Source of the DNA: Oceanobacillus salinisoli | GTDB taxonomy: Bacteria; Bacillota; Bacilli; Bacillales; Amphibacillaceae | Direction: 5' to 3' | NCBI RefSeq assembly: GCF_009733865.1 | Contig: NZ_WOFB01000021.1 | Location: forward strand, 1-58,760 | DNA length: 58,760 nt | Shown here: positions 37,688 through 47,502 of the stretch, in pieces | How the letters are laid out: the number at the start of each line of letters is the position of its first letter | Numbering within the stretch: the first letter of the stretch is position 1 | Position numbers and translations under genes: made by a program | Notes under the pieces: generated by a model | The model's database searches: none | What the model was told of the DNA's origin: nothing | What the model saw: the letters and a program-made list of their open reading frames with translations, nothing else

Positions 37688-40003
37688 TTATTCCTCCACT
37701 AGTGCATGTTTTAACACTTCATCTAAATGTCTAACAGGAATAAACGTTAAGCCAGCACGAATACTTTCTGGTATATTTTCAATATCTTTTTTATTTTCTT
37801 CTGGAATAATAATCGTCGTTAAGCCAGCACGATGAGCTCCTAAAGCCTTCTCTTTCAAACCTCCAATTGGTAAGACCCTGCCTCTTAATGTAATCTCACC
37901 AGTCATACCAACTTCCTTTTTAACTGTTTTACCTGAAAGTGCTGAGACTAGTGCTGTAGCCATCGTTATGCCGGCAGAAGGGCCATCTTTCGGTGTAGCA
38001 CCTTCTGGAACATGAATATGGATATCATATTTCTCGTAAAAATCAGGTTCGATATGGAGTTCTTCTGCACGCGACCTTATGTAACTAAATGCGGCCTGGG
38101 CTGATTCCTGCATCACTTCACCTAATTTCCCTGTTAGAGTAAGTTTTCCTTTACCAGGGTAGTGACTAACCTCAATTGATAAAATGTCCCCACCAGCGCT
38201 CGTGTAGGCAAGTCCAGTAGCTGCTCCAACCTGATTTTCCTGTTCCATTAATCCATATCGGAACATAGGCTTCCCTAGCAGCTCTTCAATCGTTTTCTCC
38301 GTGATGACCACCCGTTTTTTCTCTTCTGAAATAATAATTTTAGCTGTTTTACGGCACAGTTTTGCAATCTGTCTTTCCAGCCCGCGTACTCCTGCCTCAC
38401 GGGTGTATGTTCGAATTAACTTTAATAATGCCTCATCACGAATTTGCATATTTCCTTTTTTTAACCCGTTTTCTTTCAACTGTTTCGGAATAAGGTGTTC
38501 TTTAGCAATATGCACTTTTTCCACTTCCGTGTATCCTGCAAGCGAAATAAGCTCCATACGATCCAATAATGGTCCTGGAATCGTATTGACATTATTCGCT
38601 GTGGCGATAAAAAGAACATTGGATAAGTCATAGGTCTCTTCAATAAAGTGATCACTGAAATTACTATTTTGTTCCGGATCCAGAACTTCTAACATGGCTG
38701 ATGAAGGGTCACCACGAAAGTCGTTGGACATTTTATCAATTTCATCCAGAAGAAATACCGGGTTAATCGTTCCAGCTTTCTTCATTCCCTGAATAATTCT
38801 TCCTGGCATTGCTCCTATGTACGTCCTGCGATGTCCTCTTATTTCCGCTTCATCCCGGATCCCACCTAAGGAAATACGCACAAAACTACGGTTAACGGAA
38901 GTAGCGATGGATTTAGCCAGTGAAGTTTTCCCTACTCCTGGTGGCCCTACAAGGCAAAGAATTGGTCCTTTGATGGTATTTGTAAGCTTTTGAACTGCCA
39001 AATATTCCAAAATCCGTTCTTTTACCTTTTCCAGCCCATAATGCTCCTGATTTAAAACCTTTTCCGCTTTTTTAATATTAATAGTATCCCGTGATTTTTT
39101 CGTCCAAGGCAAAGACAACAGCCATTCCAAATAATTACGAATAACAGCGCTTTCCGCTGAGCTCTGGGGAACCTTCTCAAACCTTCCTAACTCTTTTAAA
39201 GCAACCTCCATAATATGCTCCGGCATATCGGAGTTTTCGATTTTTTCTTTCAGTTGGTCCACTTCGCCTGTTTTTCCGTCTTTTTCACCAAGTTCTTTTT
39301 GAATTGCTTTCAATTGCTCACGCAAATAATATTCCTTTTGCGTCTTTTCCATGGAAGACTTGACACGTTGTCCAATTTTCTTCTCAAGATCAAGCACTTT
39401 TTTCTCATTGGAAATAATATGAATTAATTTTTGTATCCGTTTTTTAACTTCCTTCATTTCCAGTATTTCTTGTTTCTCTTTTACTTTTAAAGAAAGGTGG
39501 GATGCAATAATATCAGCTAGCCTGCCAGGTTCTTCAATATCTGTTACCGTTGCCAGGGTCTCTTCCGTAATCTTTCTTGACACTTTTATGTATTGTTCAA
39601 ATTGACTTAATAATGATCGCATTAAAGCTTCTTCTTCATGGTTTTCCCCATGGATATCCTCTATTTCTTCAATTTCAACCATAAATTCATCATCTGTTTC
39701 CATATAGCGTACAATTTCCCCGCGGAACAGTCCTTCAACTAATACTCGCATCGTACCATTAGGCAGTTTTAACATTTGGTTAACTTTTGCTAATGTGCCA
39801 ATTTGGTAAATATCCTTTGGCTCAGGTTCATCTATACTTACTTTTTTTTGTGCGGCAAGAAAAATCGTTTGATCATCCATCATTGCTTTTTCTAAGGCCG
39901 TAATTGATTTATCTCTTCCAACATCAAGATGAAGAACCATAGTTGGAAAAATGAGTAACCCACGTAAAGGAAGGAGGGGAACCTGAATAATCTCTTTCGA
40001 CAT
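37688..40003 (-). CDS. lon: ATP-dependent protease Lon (LonA)
   Basis: Lon degrades misfolded and regulatory proteins. The 771-residue protease has the N-terminal LON substrate domain ([20 protein letters not shown]), Walker [14 protein letters not shown] (about residue 355), Walker [12 protein letters not shown] (about 418), and the C-terminal Ser-Lys catalytic domain ([17 protein letters not shown], Ser about 677; [13 protein letters not shown], Lys about 720). RBS GGAGG is present. B. subtilis has a second gene, lonB, between clpX and lonA; it is absent here, replaced by a 471-bp non-coding spacer. Confidence 0.98.
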   Translation of the reverse strand: MSKEIIQVPLLPLRGLLIFPTMVLHLDVGRDKSITALEKAMMDDQTIFLAAQKKVSIDEPEPKDIYQIGTLAKVNQMLKLPNGTMRVLVEGLFRGEIVRYMETDDEFMVEIEEIEDIHGENHEEEALMRSLLSQFEQYIKVSRKITEETLATVTDIEEPGRLADIIASHLSLKVKEKQEILEMKEVKKRIQKLIHIISNEKKVLDLEKKIGQRVKSSMEKTQKEYYLREQLKAIQKELGEKDGKTGEVDQLKEKIENSDMPEHIMEVALKELGRFEKVPQSSAESAVIRNYLEWLLSLPWTKKSRDTINIKKAEKVLNQEHYGLEKVKERILEYLAVQKLTNTIKGPILCLVGPPGVGKTSLAKSIATSVNRSFVRISLGGIRDEAEIRGHRRTYIGAMPGRIIQGMKKAGTINPVFLLDEIDKMSNDFRGDPSSAMLEVLDPEQNSNFSDHFIEETYDLSNVLFIATANNVNTIPGPLLDRMELISLAGYTEVEKVHIAKEHLIPKQLKENGLKKGNMQIRDEALLKLIRTYTREAGVRGLERQIAKLCRKTAKIIISEEKKRVVITEKTIEELLGKPMFRYGLMEQENQVGAATGLAYTSAGGDILSIEVSHYPGKGKLTLTGKLGEVMQESAQAAFSYIRSRAEELHIEPDFYEKYDIHIHVPEGATPKDGPSAGITMATALVSALSGKTVKKEVGMTGEITLRGRVLPIGGLKEKALGAHRAGLTTIIIPEENKKDIENIPESIRAGLTFIPVRHLDEVLKHALVEE

Positions 40004-40196
40004 GAAATGTAACCTCCAAATAATTATGATAACAAAACTTGTATGTTCTTAAAGTTTAAAGATAATTTTTCCATTTGTAAACTAAAGCATTTTCAAATAT
40101 AGTATTTACGTTTCTTCATATACTAAACTTATTGGAAAAAATTACAGCGATTCTTTTAATTATAACCAAATGATGACACTAGTCAAAAACCCGCTT

Positions 40197-40267
40197 GGAT
40201 AACGTAACGACTATCGCTGTTTGTTAGCTCATAGTCAATAAATAACGATTGCGCAGTCACGTTATCC
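40197..40267. repeat. Long inverted repeat in the lon-clpX spacer
   Basis: GGATAACGT at 40197 and ACGTTATCC at 40259 form a perfect 9-bp pair; GACT/AGTC extends it after a 3-base bulge, enclosing about 40 bases. There is no T run. It is not obviously a member of the other repeat families. Besides this and the two clpX hairpins, nothing is seen in 40004-40474. Confidence 0.55.
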
Positions 40268-40298
40268 TTTCATTTCCCTTCTTTTTACAGCGTTTAAA

Positions 40299-40360
40299 AA
40301 AGAGACTAACTAAAAGCCAAAAGCTCTTGAAAAAGAACCATTTTGCTCAGTTAGTCTCTA
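40299..40360 (-). terminator. Second hairpin downstream of clpX
   Basis: AGAGACTAACT / AGTTAGTCTCT (perfect 11 bp) with a long loop is followed by TTTTTTAAA on the minus strand. It lies about 115 bp past the clpX stop. Confidence 0.65.
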
Positions 40361-40390
40361 AACAAGATGGAAGGGAATTCCATCTTGTTT
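40360..40390 (-). terminator. First hairpin downstream of clpX
   Basis: AAACAAGATGGAA / TTCCATCTTGTTT is a perfect 13-bp stem with a 5-base loop, about 85 bp past the clpX stop. It directly adjoins the second hairpin, so the two form a tandem. Confidence 0.65.
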
Positions 40391-40474
40391 AAATTCAGCA
40401 TTATCATCCAGTTTCTATCCAGAAAAACCAACTGAACGAAATCTGACCTTATTCATTATAGCGTACTCGTGTAA

Positions 40475-41752
40475 CTAGGCACTCTCTTTTGGATGTTTCT
40501 TTATTCCTTCCTGGACAGTCCCATCACTAAAGACAAGTGTTGGACTACCGTCTTCATTTACAATTGTTTCTTTCGTAATGACACATTTATCAATGTCTTC
40601 ACGAGACGGTAATTCAAACATCACATCAAGCATAATACTTTCAATGATAGAACGTAATCCGCGAGCTCCCGTTTTGCGTTCTATTGCTTTTTTCGCTATT
40701 TCAACCAATGCCTCTTCTTTGATTTCTAATTCAACGTTATCTATCTCAAAGAGCTTTTGATACTGTTTTACTAAAGCGTTTTTCGGTTTTGTCAGGATCT
40801 CCACTAGTGCTTCTTCATCTAATGGTTCTAATGCACCAATAACTGGAATTCTTCCTATAAATTCTGGAATTAAACCATAGCGTAATAAATCTTCCGGAAG
40901 TACTTGCTGAAGTAATTGTCCCATATCCAAGTCTTCCTGCTTCGCGTTAGCACCAAAACCGATTACTTTCTTACCGAGACGGCGCTTGATGACCTGATCA
41001 ATCCCATCAAATGCTCCACCAACAATAAACAGGATGTTTGTCGTATCAATCTGAATGAATTCCTGATGTGGATGCTTACGGCCTCCTTGTGGTGGCACAC
41101 TGGCAACTGTACCTTCCAAAATTTTCAATAGTGCCTGTTGTACCCCTTCACCGGATACATCACGTGTAATCGATGGGTTTTCCGATTTACGTGCTACTTT
41201 GTCAATCTCATCAATATAAATAATACCCTTTTCTGCTTTTTCCACATCATAATCCGCAGCTTGGATTAATTTGAGAAGAATATTTTCCACATCTTCCCCA
41301 ACATAGCCCGCTTCTGTTAATGATGTTGCATCAGCCATTGCGAATGGTACATTGATAATTCGTGCTAATGTTTGCGCCAATAATGTTTTACCACTACCCG
41401 TTGGCCCAATCATTGCTATATTACTCTTCGCAAGCTCCACATCATCATTGCTCTTCGGAGAATTAATACGTTTGTAATGATTATAAACCGCAACAGATAA
41501 GTTCTTTTTCGCTTTCTCCTGGCCAATAACATAATCATTGAGTATTTCGCAGATTTCTTTTGGCTTAGGAATTTCCTTGAATTCCATTTCTTCTTCTGTA
41601 CCAAGCTCTTCCTCTACAATTTCCGTACATAATTCAATACACTCATCACATATATAAACGCCCGGTCCGGCAACTAGCTTACGAACCTGATCCTGGCTTT
41701 TTCCGCAAAACGAGCATTTTAATTGTCCTTTTTCTTCATTAAACTTAAACAT
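40475..41752 (-). CDS. clpX: ClpX, ATPase subunit of ClpXP protease
   Basis: ClpX unfolds tagged proteins and feeds them to ClpP. The 425-residue protein has the N-terminal zinc-binding domain (CSFCG...CDECIELC, residues 14-42), Walker [14 protein letters not shown] (about residue 117), the pore loop [14 protein letters not shown], Walker [10 protein letters not shown] (about 180), and the ClpP-contacting loop KKVIGFG. RBS AGGGGTG precedes the ATG. It follows tig after a 350-bp spacer. Confidence 0.98.
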   Translation of the reverse strand: MFKFNEEKGQLKCSFCGKSQDQVRKLVAGPGVYICDECIELCTEIVEEELGTEEEMEFKEIPKPKEICEILNDYVIGQEKAKKNLSVAVYNHYKRINSPKSNDDVELAKSNIAMIGPTGSGKTLLAQTLARIINVPFAMADATSLTEAGYVGEDVENILLKLIQAADYDVEKAEKGIIYIDEIDKVARKSENPSITRDVSGEGVQQALLKILEGTVASVPPQGGRKHPHQEFIQIDTTNILFIVGGAFDGIDQVIKRRLGKKVIGFGANAKQEDLDMGQLLQQVLPEDLLRYGLIPEFIGRIPVIGALEPLDEEALVEILTKPKNALVKQYQKLFEIDNVELEIKEEALVEIAKKAIERKTGARGLRSIIESIMLDVMFELPSREDIDKCVITKETIVNEDGSPTLVFSDGTVQEGIKKHPKESA

Positions 41753-41878
41753 TCATTTTCACCCCTAAATATCCTAGAATCTAGGTTTCAATTTATAGCC
41801 ATCATATCAGAAGAATATCAAAAAACAAAATAAAAACCACTATTGTTTGCATAAACTCCTTTAAATTCATCTTTATAT

Positions 41879-41955
41879 GGAGGCTTTTATCTCATTTACT
41901 ACCTATGGTTTAACAAGTATGATTTGTTTAATTATTAGTTTACCATAGATAAGTC
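41879..41955. other. Non-coding spacer between clpX and tig
   Basis: In the 350 bp from 41753 to 42102 I see only AT-rich sequence, a small inverted pair CTATGGT / TACCATAG (about 41904-41950), and the tig terminator. No RBS-preceded open frame is present. Confidence 0.4.
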
Positions 41956-42020
41956 ATTCATATTACTTATACTATATGACAGATTCTAAAATTAAGTCGT
42001 ATTTCCATTCAATTAATACA

Positions 42021-42051
42021 AAACAAGGTGCGATATGTTTCGCACCTTGTT
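42021..42051 (-). terminator. Terminator of tig
   Basis: ACAAGGTGCGA / TCGCACCTTGT is a perfect 11-bp stem; the minus-strand side continues TTTTGTATT. Confidence 0.8.
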
Positions 42052-42102
42052 GTCTTTGCCTATTGTGTCAAATTTGAAACTTTTCCTGTATGTTTTTGTT
42101 GT

Positions 42103-43389
42103 TTAAACAGCTTTACTTTGCTCTACCAGGAAGTCGATTGCTTTTCTCATTAATATATCATTCTTAATCGTATCTGTGTTACCACCAAGCATTGGAATAA
42201 GCTGTTGTGCTTCAATTCCATACATAGACGCCATTTTTTCCAGCTCTTCATTGACATCTTCTTCCGATACTTCAAGATTTTCTTCTTTCGCAATAGCTTC
42301 CAATGTTAAATTCGTTTTCACACGTTTTTCAGCATCGTCTTTCATTTGTTCCTTTAAGGCATCTTCATCTTGACCAGAGAATTGGGAATACATTTCCATA
42401 GTCATGCCTTGCATTTGTAGATTTTGTTCAAATTCACGAACCATTTGATCTAATTCTGTTTCAACCATTGCTTCAGGAACATCAATTTCGGCATTTTCTG
42501 ATGCTTTTTCAATTAATTGCTGACGCTTTTCATTATCCGCATTCTGCTTTCTTTCTTCTTCAAGCTGTTCTCTTTTCTTTTTCTTCAATCCATCAAGAGT
42601 TTCCGCTTCATCATCGACATCTTTTGCGAATTCGTCATCTAGTTCTGGTAATTCTTTGTATTTCACTTCATGAATTTTCACTTTGAATGTAGCTTCTTTT
42701 CCAGCTAATTCCTCTGAATGGTAATCTTCTGGGAATGTTACTTTTACTTCTGTATCATCTCCAGCTTTTTTACCAACTAATTGTTCTTCAAAACCAGGAA
42801 TGAATTGTCCGGAACCAATTTCTAGCGAATGATTTTCACCTTTTCCGCCTTCAAACGCTTCACCATCTAAGAAACCTTCAAAGTCAATTACTGCTGTATC
42901 GCCTTCTTCAATTTCTCCTTCTTCCTTCACTACAAGTTCTGCATGACGATCACGCAGGCGATTAATTTCTTCTTCCACGTCTTCATCGGTTACTTCAACA
43001 GACTGTTCTTCCACTTCTAAACCTTTATATTCACCAAGAGTTACTTCCGGTTTTACTTCGACATTAGCAGTGAAAATGAGGTCTTTTCCTTTTTCAATTT
43101 GTTCAATATCGATTTCAGGCTGTGCAATTGGGAAAATATCTGTTTCATCAATTGCTTTACGATATGCATCTGGAAGAGCAATATCTACTGCATCCTGGTA
43201 TAATGCTTCCACACCAAAGCGTTTTTCAAAAATCGGACGCGGAATTTTCCCTTTACGGAATCCGGGGATTTGAACATCTTTCACTACTTTTTTGAAAGCT
43301 TGATCTAATGCTTTATCAAACTCTTCTGCCGGTACTTCAAAAGTTAGTACCCCTTTATTTCCTTCTTGTTTTTCCCATTTAGCTGACAT
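42103..43389 (-). CDS. tig: Trigger factor, ribosome-associated chaperone
   Basis: Trigger factor binds nascent chains at the ribosome exit. The 428-residue protein has the ribosome-binding signature [18 protein letters not shown] (about residues 42-59), the FKBP-type prolyl isomerase domain ([21 protein letters not shown], about 160) and the C-terminal cradle (about 245-428). The middle is strongly acidic, typical of halotolerant Bacillaceae. A clear SigA promoter precedes it. Confidence 0.98.
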   Translation of the reverse strand: MSAKWEKQEGNKGVLTFEVPAEEFDKALDQAFKKVVKDVQIPGFRKGKIPRPIFEKRFGVEALYQDAVDIALPDAYRKAIDETDIFPIAQPEIDIEQIEKGKDLIFTANVEVKPEVTLGEYKGLEVEEQSVEVTDEDVEEEINRLRDRHAELVVKEEGEIEEGDTAVIDFEGFLDGEAFEGGKGENHSLEIGSGQFIPGFEEQLVGKKAGDDTEVKVTFPEDYHSEELAGKEATFKVKIHEVKYKELPELDDEFAKDVDDEAETLDGLKKKKREQLEEERKQNADNEKRQQLIEKASENAEIDVPEAMVETELDQMVREFEQNLQMQGMTMEMYSQFSGQDEDALKEQMKDDAEKRVKTNLTLEAIAKEENLEVSEEDVNEELEKMASMYGIEAQQLIPMLGGNTDTIKNDILMRKAIDFLVEQSKAV

Positions 43390-43479
43390 ATTTATTTCCC
43401 TCCAAAATCTATTATAACCATTTCATAATTATGTATATTACAATAATTACTGCTATCTATGTATTTTCACAACCACCTT

Positions 43480-43507
43480 ATTATAACATAATTCCAATGG
43501 CTTTCAA
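43480..43507 (-). promoter_or_regulatory. SigA promoter of tig
   Basis: TTGAAA is followed after 16 bases by TATAAT with an upstream TG (extended -10) on the minus strand, about 90 bp before the tig ATG. Confidence 0.7.
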
Positions 43508-43528
43508 GCATTTATCACATATCCTAAC

Positions 43529-44509
43529 CTATCCTTCAATAATACTCAAATAAAGTGATTCACTCATTGTAATTTTATCTATATATTGATTAACTTTTTC
43601 AGGCATCTGCTGTTGATTTTTAGGAGATATACTTAAGAAATCGTCTCCGATAGCTTCTAAGGCATGAGCGATATGTATATAATCCTCTTCTGGCGGCATG
43701 ATTGGGTAAAGCACATAAGCATAATCATATAATAATTTAATAAGCAATTGATAAAGGGAAGGATTTTGTTGTTCGATATCCCTAATTAAATTTTGTATTT
43801 CTATAACAAATTTGCTTTCCTTTATATCATCCAGTTCAGCCGGAACTATCTTTAAGTGAACATCGAATTTGTAAATCTCCACTTCAGCGTCCATATGATG
43901 TTCCTTGAGCCACTGTATAATAGCTGTTTTCGTTAATGGGTGGACATGTTCAGCTACCAGGAGTTCGATTACTTGATTAGATGGTTCTGTATGAAGGGAC
44001 CTTAATTTTTCAACCTGCCGCCACTGCTCTTCAAAATTCTGATCCTCTACAGCTTGGAACAGCTCTTGTAAAATAGATGTCTTTTTCTCGACCGTCACAT
44101 CCAATTTCATTTTCTTGCTGATTTCATATAGCTGTTTAAATTGTTCTTTCTGCAGTTTTGGTATGTCATGCTTTTCAAATTCTTCCTCTACTTGTTCCAT
44201 AAGTAAATCATATTGATTCGTTTGAAATAATAAAGTTAAATAAATATGTACATAGTGATAATAGTTTTCATCCGGTTTATGAAGTAACTTTTCACATAAA
44301 TCCTGTGCTTCGTTAAATCTTCCTAATTCCATTAAACAAATCAGCTTTCCAGTTATAATTTCATGGTTGTCGGCTTCGTAACTTAATAATTTATTTAATT
44401 TCACCAATGCTTTTTCATATTCTTTATCTTTAAGCGCATTCAAACTTTCTTCTTCGAGTGTTTTCTTCCACTTTGGAAAAAGTATGACTTTATCATGGTG
44501 TGTTTGCAT
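43529..44509 (-). CDS. ysoA: TPR-repeat protein YsoA-like
   Basis: The 326-residue protein consists mainly of paired helices of TPR type in its first 140 residues (ALKDKEYEKALVKLNKLL; LMELGRFNEAQDLCEKLL; LLFQTNQYDLLMEQVEEEF). A mixed C-terminal domain follows (ELLVAEHVHPLTKTAIIQWL) that recurs in DUF3196-like proteins. No catalytic residues are seen. Location next to tig matches B. subtilis ysoA; the function is unknown. The leucine operon that adjoins tig/ysoA in B. subtilis is absent. Confidence 0.8.
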   Translation of the reverse strand: MQTHHDKVILFPKWKKTLEEESLNALKDKEYEKALVKLNKLLSYEADNHEIITGKLICLMELGRFNEAQDLCEKLLHKPDENYYHYVHIYLTLLFQTNQYDLLMEQVEEEFEKHDIPKLQKEQFKQLYEISKKMKLDVTVEKKTSILQELFQAVEDQNFEEQWRQVEKLRSLHTEPSNQVIELLVAEHVHPLTKTAIIQWLKEHHMDAEVEIYKFDVHLKIVPAELDDIKESKFVIEIQNLIRDIEQQNPSLYQLLIKLLYDYAYVLYPIMPPEEDYIHIAHALEAIGDDFLSISPKNQQQMPEKVNQYIDKITMSESLYLSIIEG

Positions 44510-44595
44510 ACATTCACCCTTTTCCTTAAATAAATATAGTATAATATTCTTGGTATTAGATATACATTCCCTATAAAGATAAATTTAAACATGAA

Positions 44596-44627
44596 AAAAG
44601 AAACCTACTTTGGTTAGGTTTCTTTTC
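44596..44627 (-). terminator. Terminator of the tRNA pair
   Basis: AAAGAAACCTA / TAGGTTTCTTT with a short loop; the minus-strand arm ends in TTTTTTCAT. It lies about 20 bp past the tRNA-Arg 3' end. Confidence 0.85.
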
Positions 44628-44642
44628 ATGAAGTAATTTAAA

Positions 44643-44716
44643 CGTCCCAGGAGAGATTCGAACTCCCGACCTACAGATTAGAAGTCTGTTGCTCTATCCA
44701 GCTGAGCTACTGGGAC
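44643..44716 (-). tRNA. tRNA-Arg (anticodon TCT)
   Basis: On the minus strand a full cloverleaf forms: acceptor GTCCCAG / CTGGGAC, D arm GCTC...GAGC, anticodon arm ACAGA-CTTCTAA-TCTGT with anticodon TCT, and T arm GGGAG-TTCGAAT-CTCTC. The discriminator base is G, and CCA is not encoded. It reads AGA codons. Confidence 0.96.
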
Positions 44717-44719
44717 ATA

Positions 44720-44793
44720 TGGAGCGGGTGATGGGAATCGAACCCACGACATCAGCTTGGAAGGCTGAGGTTATACCATTTAACTACACCCGC
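44720..44793 (-). tRNA. tRNA-Gly (anticodon TCC)
   Basis: On the minus strand: acceptor GCGGGTG / CACCCGC, anticodon arm TCAGC-CTTCCAA-GCTGA with anticodon TCC, T arm GTGGG-TTCGATT-CCCAT, discriminator T and an encoded CCA. It lies 3 bp upstream of tRNA-Arg in the same transcript. Confidence 0.96.
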
Positions 44794-44883
44794 ATCAATT
44801 ATGTACATCGTTACTTTTGATATTTTTTAACGGACAAATAATATTATAATCACTCTGGATTTTTTTGTCAACATTAAATTTTA

Positions 44884-45062
44884 AGAAAAGCGCAAGCGCC
44901 CGTTTAGCGACGTACGGAGGTGAGGGAAGTCCGCTAGTCACTGGGCGATGGATCTAGACATCAAAGCGCAACTTTATACTCTCTTAAATTTAAAAAATCA
45001 GGTTTGTTTTCACTGCCAGGATAACCTTTTAAGTGGATGGTTGCAAAAGTCCAGTGAAAAGG
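44884..45062 (+). repeat. AAGCGCAAGCGCCC repeat and left-end fragment of type C
   Basis: GAAAAGCGCAAGCGCCCG at 44884 and CACTGGGCGATGG at 44939 can pair (GCGCCC with GGGCG). Elements starting AAGCGCAAGCGCC are common in Bacillaceae spacers as I remember them. Further on, GGATGGTTGCAAAAGTCCAG with TGAAAAG (45036-45061) is a degraded left end of the type C element. No gene is supported in 44794-45141. Confidence 0.5.
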
Positions 45063-45141
45063 GGGACATAGACAGAGAGGGGGACTTTTCAAATATTGCT
45101 AACACATTCACCATATTTACCTCCCTCTCAGATGATCCCAA

Positions 45142-45651
45142 CTAAAATGATCCATGATAAGCTAATTCTCTCACTTCTTCTCCATCTACTGAATAAAAGT
45201 TGACATGAACATCATTGATGGATTCCCACTTCATGATGGCGTACGTCTTTTCACGTCTGTTTCTTGGCAGCCGTATGCTTCCGGGGTTTACAAATAACTG
45301 CTGGTCCACTTGTTCTGCACCAGCGATATGTGTGTGTCCGAAACAAATGACGTTTGCACCAACTTCTTCCGCGCGATAGGATAATGACATCACATTGGAT
45401 TTCACATGATATAAATGACCATGAGTTACAAAAAAAGTTAACTCCCCAACAGTAATGACCTCCTCATTCGGATATCTGGAATCAAAATCACAATTTCCTG
45501 CTACTTTATACATGCCATCAAGTGGTTTGGATTCAAAATCTAGCTCCGAGTCACCGCAATGAATAATCGTCTTTATTTGATGCCGCTTCTTTATTTCTGT
45601 TATTTTATCCGTTAAACCGTGACTATCACTTAAAATTAAAACTTCATACAT
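45142..45651 (-). CDS. ysnB: YfcE/YsnB-family metallophosphoesterase
   Basis: The 169-residue protein has all metal-binding motifs of the MJ0936/YfcE phosphodiesterase family: LSDSHG (residue 7), HCGDSE (31), AGNCD (52), FVTHGHLY (74) and CFGHTH (103), with NPGS near 122. The natural substrate is unknown; relatives hydrolyse phosphodiesters in vitro. It follows rdgB by about 16 bp, and rph-ysnA-ysnB is the B. subtilis order. Confidence 0.93.
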   Translation of the reverse strand: MYEVLILSDSHGLTDKITEIKKRHQIKTIIHCGDSELDFESKPLDGMYKVAGNCDFDSRYPNEEVITVGELTFFVTHGHLYHVKSNVMSLSYRAEEVGANVICFGHTHIAGAEQVDQQLFVNPGSIRLPRNRREKTYAIMKWESINDVHVNFYSVDGEEVRELAYHGSF

Positions 45652-45667
45652 TATTTCTCACCACCAA

Positions 45668-46261
45668 TTACAGGCTGTCTATCCAGTCTTCCAATTCAAC
45701 CATTGCATTTTTTCGATGACTAATCCGATTCTTTTCTTCCGGGCCCAATTCTGCCATTGTTTTTTTATAGCCTTTTGGAATAAATATAGGATCATATCCA
45801 AACCCATAATCACCAGATGGAGTAGATGCGATCAAGCCTTCACAATATCCTTTTTTGAAGATTGTTTCTTCGCCTGGCCTGGAAACTGCCAAAACACAAA
45901 CAAACCTGGCAGTGCGTTGATGCTCTGGTATTCCTTCTAATTCCTGCAGTACCTTATTGATATTTGCTCTATCATCCTTGTCTTCTCCAGCATACCGCGC
46001 AGAATAAATTCCAGGTCTTCCGCCTAATGCATCAATGACTAACCCGGAATCATCTGACAAAACTGGAATGCCCAAAATACGACTGATCTCTTCCGCCTTT
46101 AATTCAGCATTTTCCTCAAAGGTTTCACCTGTTTCCTCAACATCCGGTAAATCCTTTTCAATATCCAATAATGAAACAGCTTCCATATTTTTCTCAGAAA
46201 AAAATGCTTTAAACTCTTTTGCTTTACCACTATTTTTGGTCGCGATAACAATACGTTTCAT
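45668..46261 (-). CDS. rdgB: XTP/dITP pyrophosphatase (RdgB/HAM1 family)
   Basis: This enzyme removes XTP, ITP and dITP from the nucleotide pool, preventing their incorporation. The 197-residue product has the N-terminal signature IVIATKNSGKAKEF, the catalytic region LSDDSGLVIDALGGRPGIYSAR (here 22 residues, of which SDDSGL is the key part, about residue 66), and GFGYDPIFIPKGY. The ATG at 46261 is preferred over 46267 because AAGGAG lies 7 bases before it. The B. subtilis name is ysnA. It starts 14 bp after rph. Confidence 0.95.
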   Translation of the reverse strand: MKRIVIATKNSGKAKEFKAFFSEKNMEAVSLLDIEKDLPDVEETGETFEENAELKAEEISRILGIPVLSDDSGLVIDALGGRPGIYSARYAGEDKDDRANINKVLQELEGIPEHQRTARFVCVLAVSRPGEETIFKKGYCEGLIASTPSGDYGFGYDPIFIPKGYKKTMAELGPEEKNRISHRKNAMVELEDWIDSL

Positions 46262-46275
46262 TGACATGCTCCTTA

Positions 46276-47031
46276 TTATTCTTTTCTAGTTGTTTCTCCA
46301 ATACGCTCTGATAATTCACCTAAGGTTTTCTTCTGAATCTCTATGATTTGCTCTAACCCTTCACTGGCAAGTTTAAGCATCACTTTCAGCTGATTTAAAG
46401 AGAACGTCGCTTCTTCACCTGTACCTTGGATTTCAACGAATTCTCCTGAACCGGTCATCACAATGTTCATATCTACATTAGCTTCAGAGTCCTCTTCGTA
46501 ATTTAAATCCAATATCTCTTTTCCATCCGGTAATATGCCCACAGACGTAGCCGTTAAATAATCCGTTACCGGCATCTCTTTTATGTTTTTATTTTTGATC
46601 AGTTCACCAAAAGCTAACACAACTGCAACAAACGCGCCGGTTATAGAAGCCGTTCTCGTGCCTCCATCTGCCTGAATCACATCGCAATCCACCCAAACCG
46701 TGCGCTCCCCAATTTTATCTAAATCAACAACGGAACGCAGCGCTCTTCCTATCAGTCGCTGAATTTCCATTGTTCGCCCACTTACTTTCCCTTTTGAGGA
46801 TTCCCTAATATTACGCTGTGCCGTTGCACGTGGGAGCATGGAGTATTCCGCAGTAATCCATCCCTTTCCCTGCCCTCTCATAAAAGGGGGAACACGATCT
46901 TCTATACTTGCATTACATATTACCTTAGTATTTCCTACTGTAATGAGGACCGAACCTTCTGGATGGTTTATGTAATTCGGAATGATTTCAATTGGTCTTA
47001 GCTGATTATACTCTCGCTGATCATTTCTCAT
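46276..47031 (-). CDS. rph: Ribonuclease PH
   Basis: RNase PH trims tRNA 3' ends phosphorolytically. The 251-residue protein has the family start [19 protein letters not shown], the RNA-binding block [15 protein letters not shown] (about residue 60), RALRSVVDL (about 93), [20 protein letters not shown] (about 110) and the phosphate-site region. RBS AAGGAGGAG lies upstream. It leads rph-rdgB-ysnB; the promoter should lie in the repeat-containing spacer upstream, but I see no clear box. Confidence 0.97.
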   Translation of the reverse strand: MRNDQREYNQLRPIEIIPNYINHPEGSVLITVGNTKVICNASIEDRVPPFMRGQGKGWITAEYSMLPRATAQRNIRESSKGKVSGRTMEIQRLIGRALRSVVDLDKIGERTVWVDCDVIQADGGTRTASITGAFVAVVLAFGELIKNKNIKEMPVTDYLTATSVGILPDGKEILDLNYEEDSEANVDMNIVMTGSGEFVEIQGTGEEATFSLNQLKVMLKLASEGLEQIIEIQKKTLGELSERIGETTRKE

Positions 47032-47140
47032 ATGTAAACTCCTCCTTATTTCAATCCTTAGCTTAACATATTTTACACGAAAGCAACACGGAAATTCATC
47101 TTAGCAAACTCAAATTTGATTGGTTGATTGTCTTATAGTG

Positions 47141-47455
47141 CGTGTTCAAAGGAGGGTGAAAAGGACCGGTCGGCTAAGATCGCAACGTCCTGGGGCCGCG
47201 GTTACTCGTCCCACCGAAAACATTTGTTGCGAGCGCTGACACTAGCACGTCCTGTGTGCCCTAAAGTTCGTGGCGGTGAAGCTTTGAGTAGAGGGCCCTG
47301 AGCGTGTTGTGGTGACTTCTACGTTGCCCACAGGACAAGGAACACTTCGTCAGCGATACATCGCACGCAGAAAAAGTGCTTTTCTTTTTAAAGGAAGTGG
47401 GCGGTTTTAGTAGACCTAACGATGTGTCATTTTTCACCGGACTTTTTGAACATCC
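47141..47455 (-). repeat. Type C intergenic element, copy 2 with extra module
   Basis: This is the reverse complement of copy 1: it begins CGTGTTCAAAGGAGGGTG and ends GGACTTTTTGAACATCC. The shared blocks include ACCGGTCGGCTAAGATCG, the tail module GGTTACTCGTCCCACCG, CACGTCCTGTGTGCCC, and GGTGACTTCTACGTTGCCC. It is about 70 bp longer, because a module CTTCGTCAGCGATACATCGC...AAGTGCTTTTC (47347-47415) is inserted near one end. Frames inside lack an RBS. No gene is seen in 47032-47502. Confidence 0.8.
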
Positions 47456-47473
47456 TCTTGTAAACAATAAAAA

Positions 47474-47497
47474 AAGAGGTTCAAAATTGAACCCCTC
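47474..47497 (-). terminator. Terminator of gerM
   Basis: GAGGGGTTCAA / TTGAACCTC with a tiny loop, followed by TTTTTTTATT on the minus strand, right after the gerM stop. Confidence 0.85.
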
Positions 47498-47502
47498 CGT
47501 TA

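Noticed and set aside
44948..45145. 65-codon open frame
   Set aside because: There is no RBS, and it overlaps repeat fragments and the 3' end of ysnB.
47261..47467. 68-codon open frame
   Set aside because: It lies entirely within type C copy 2, without an RBS.
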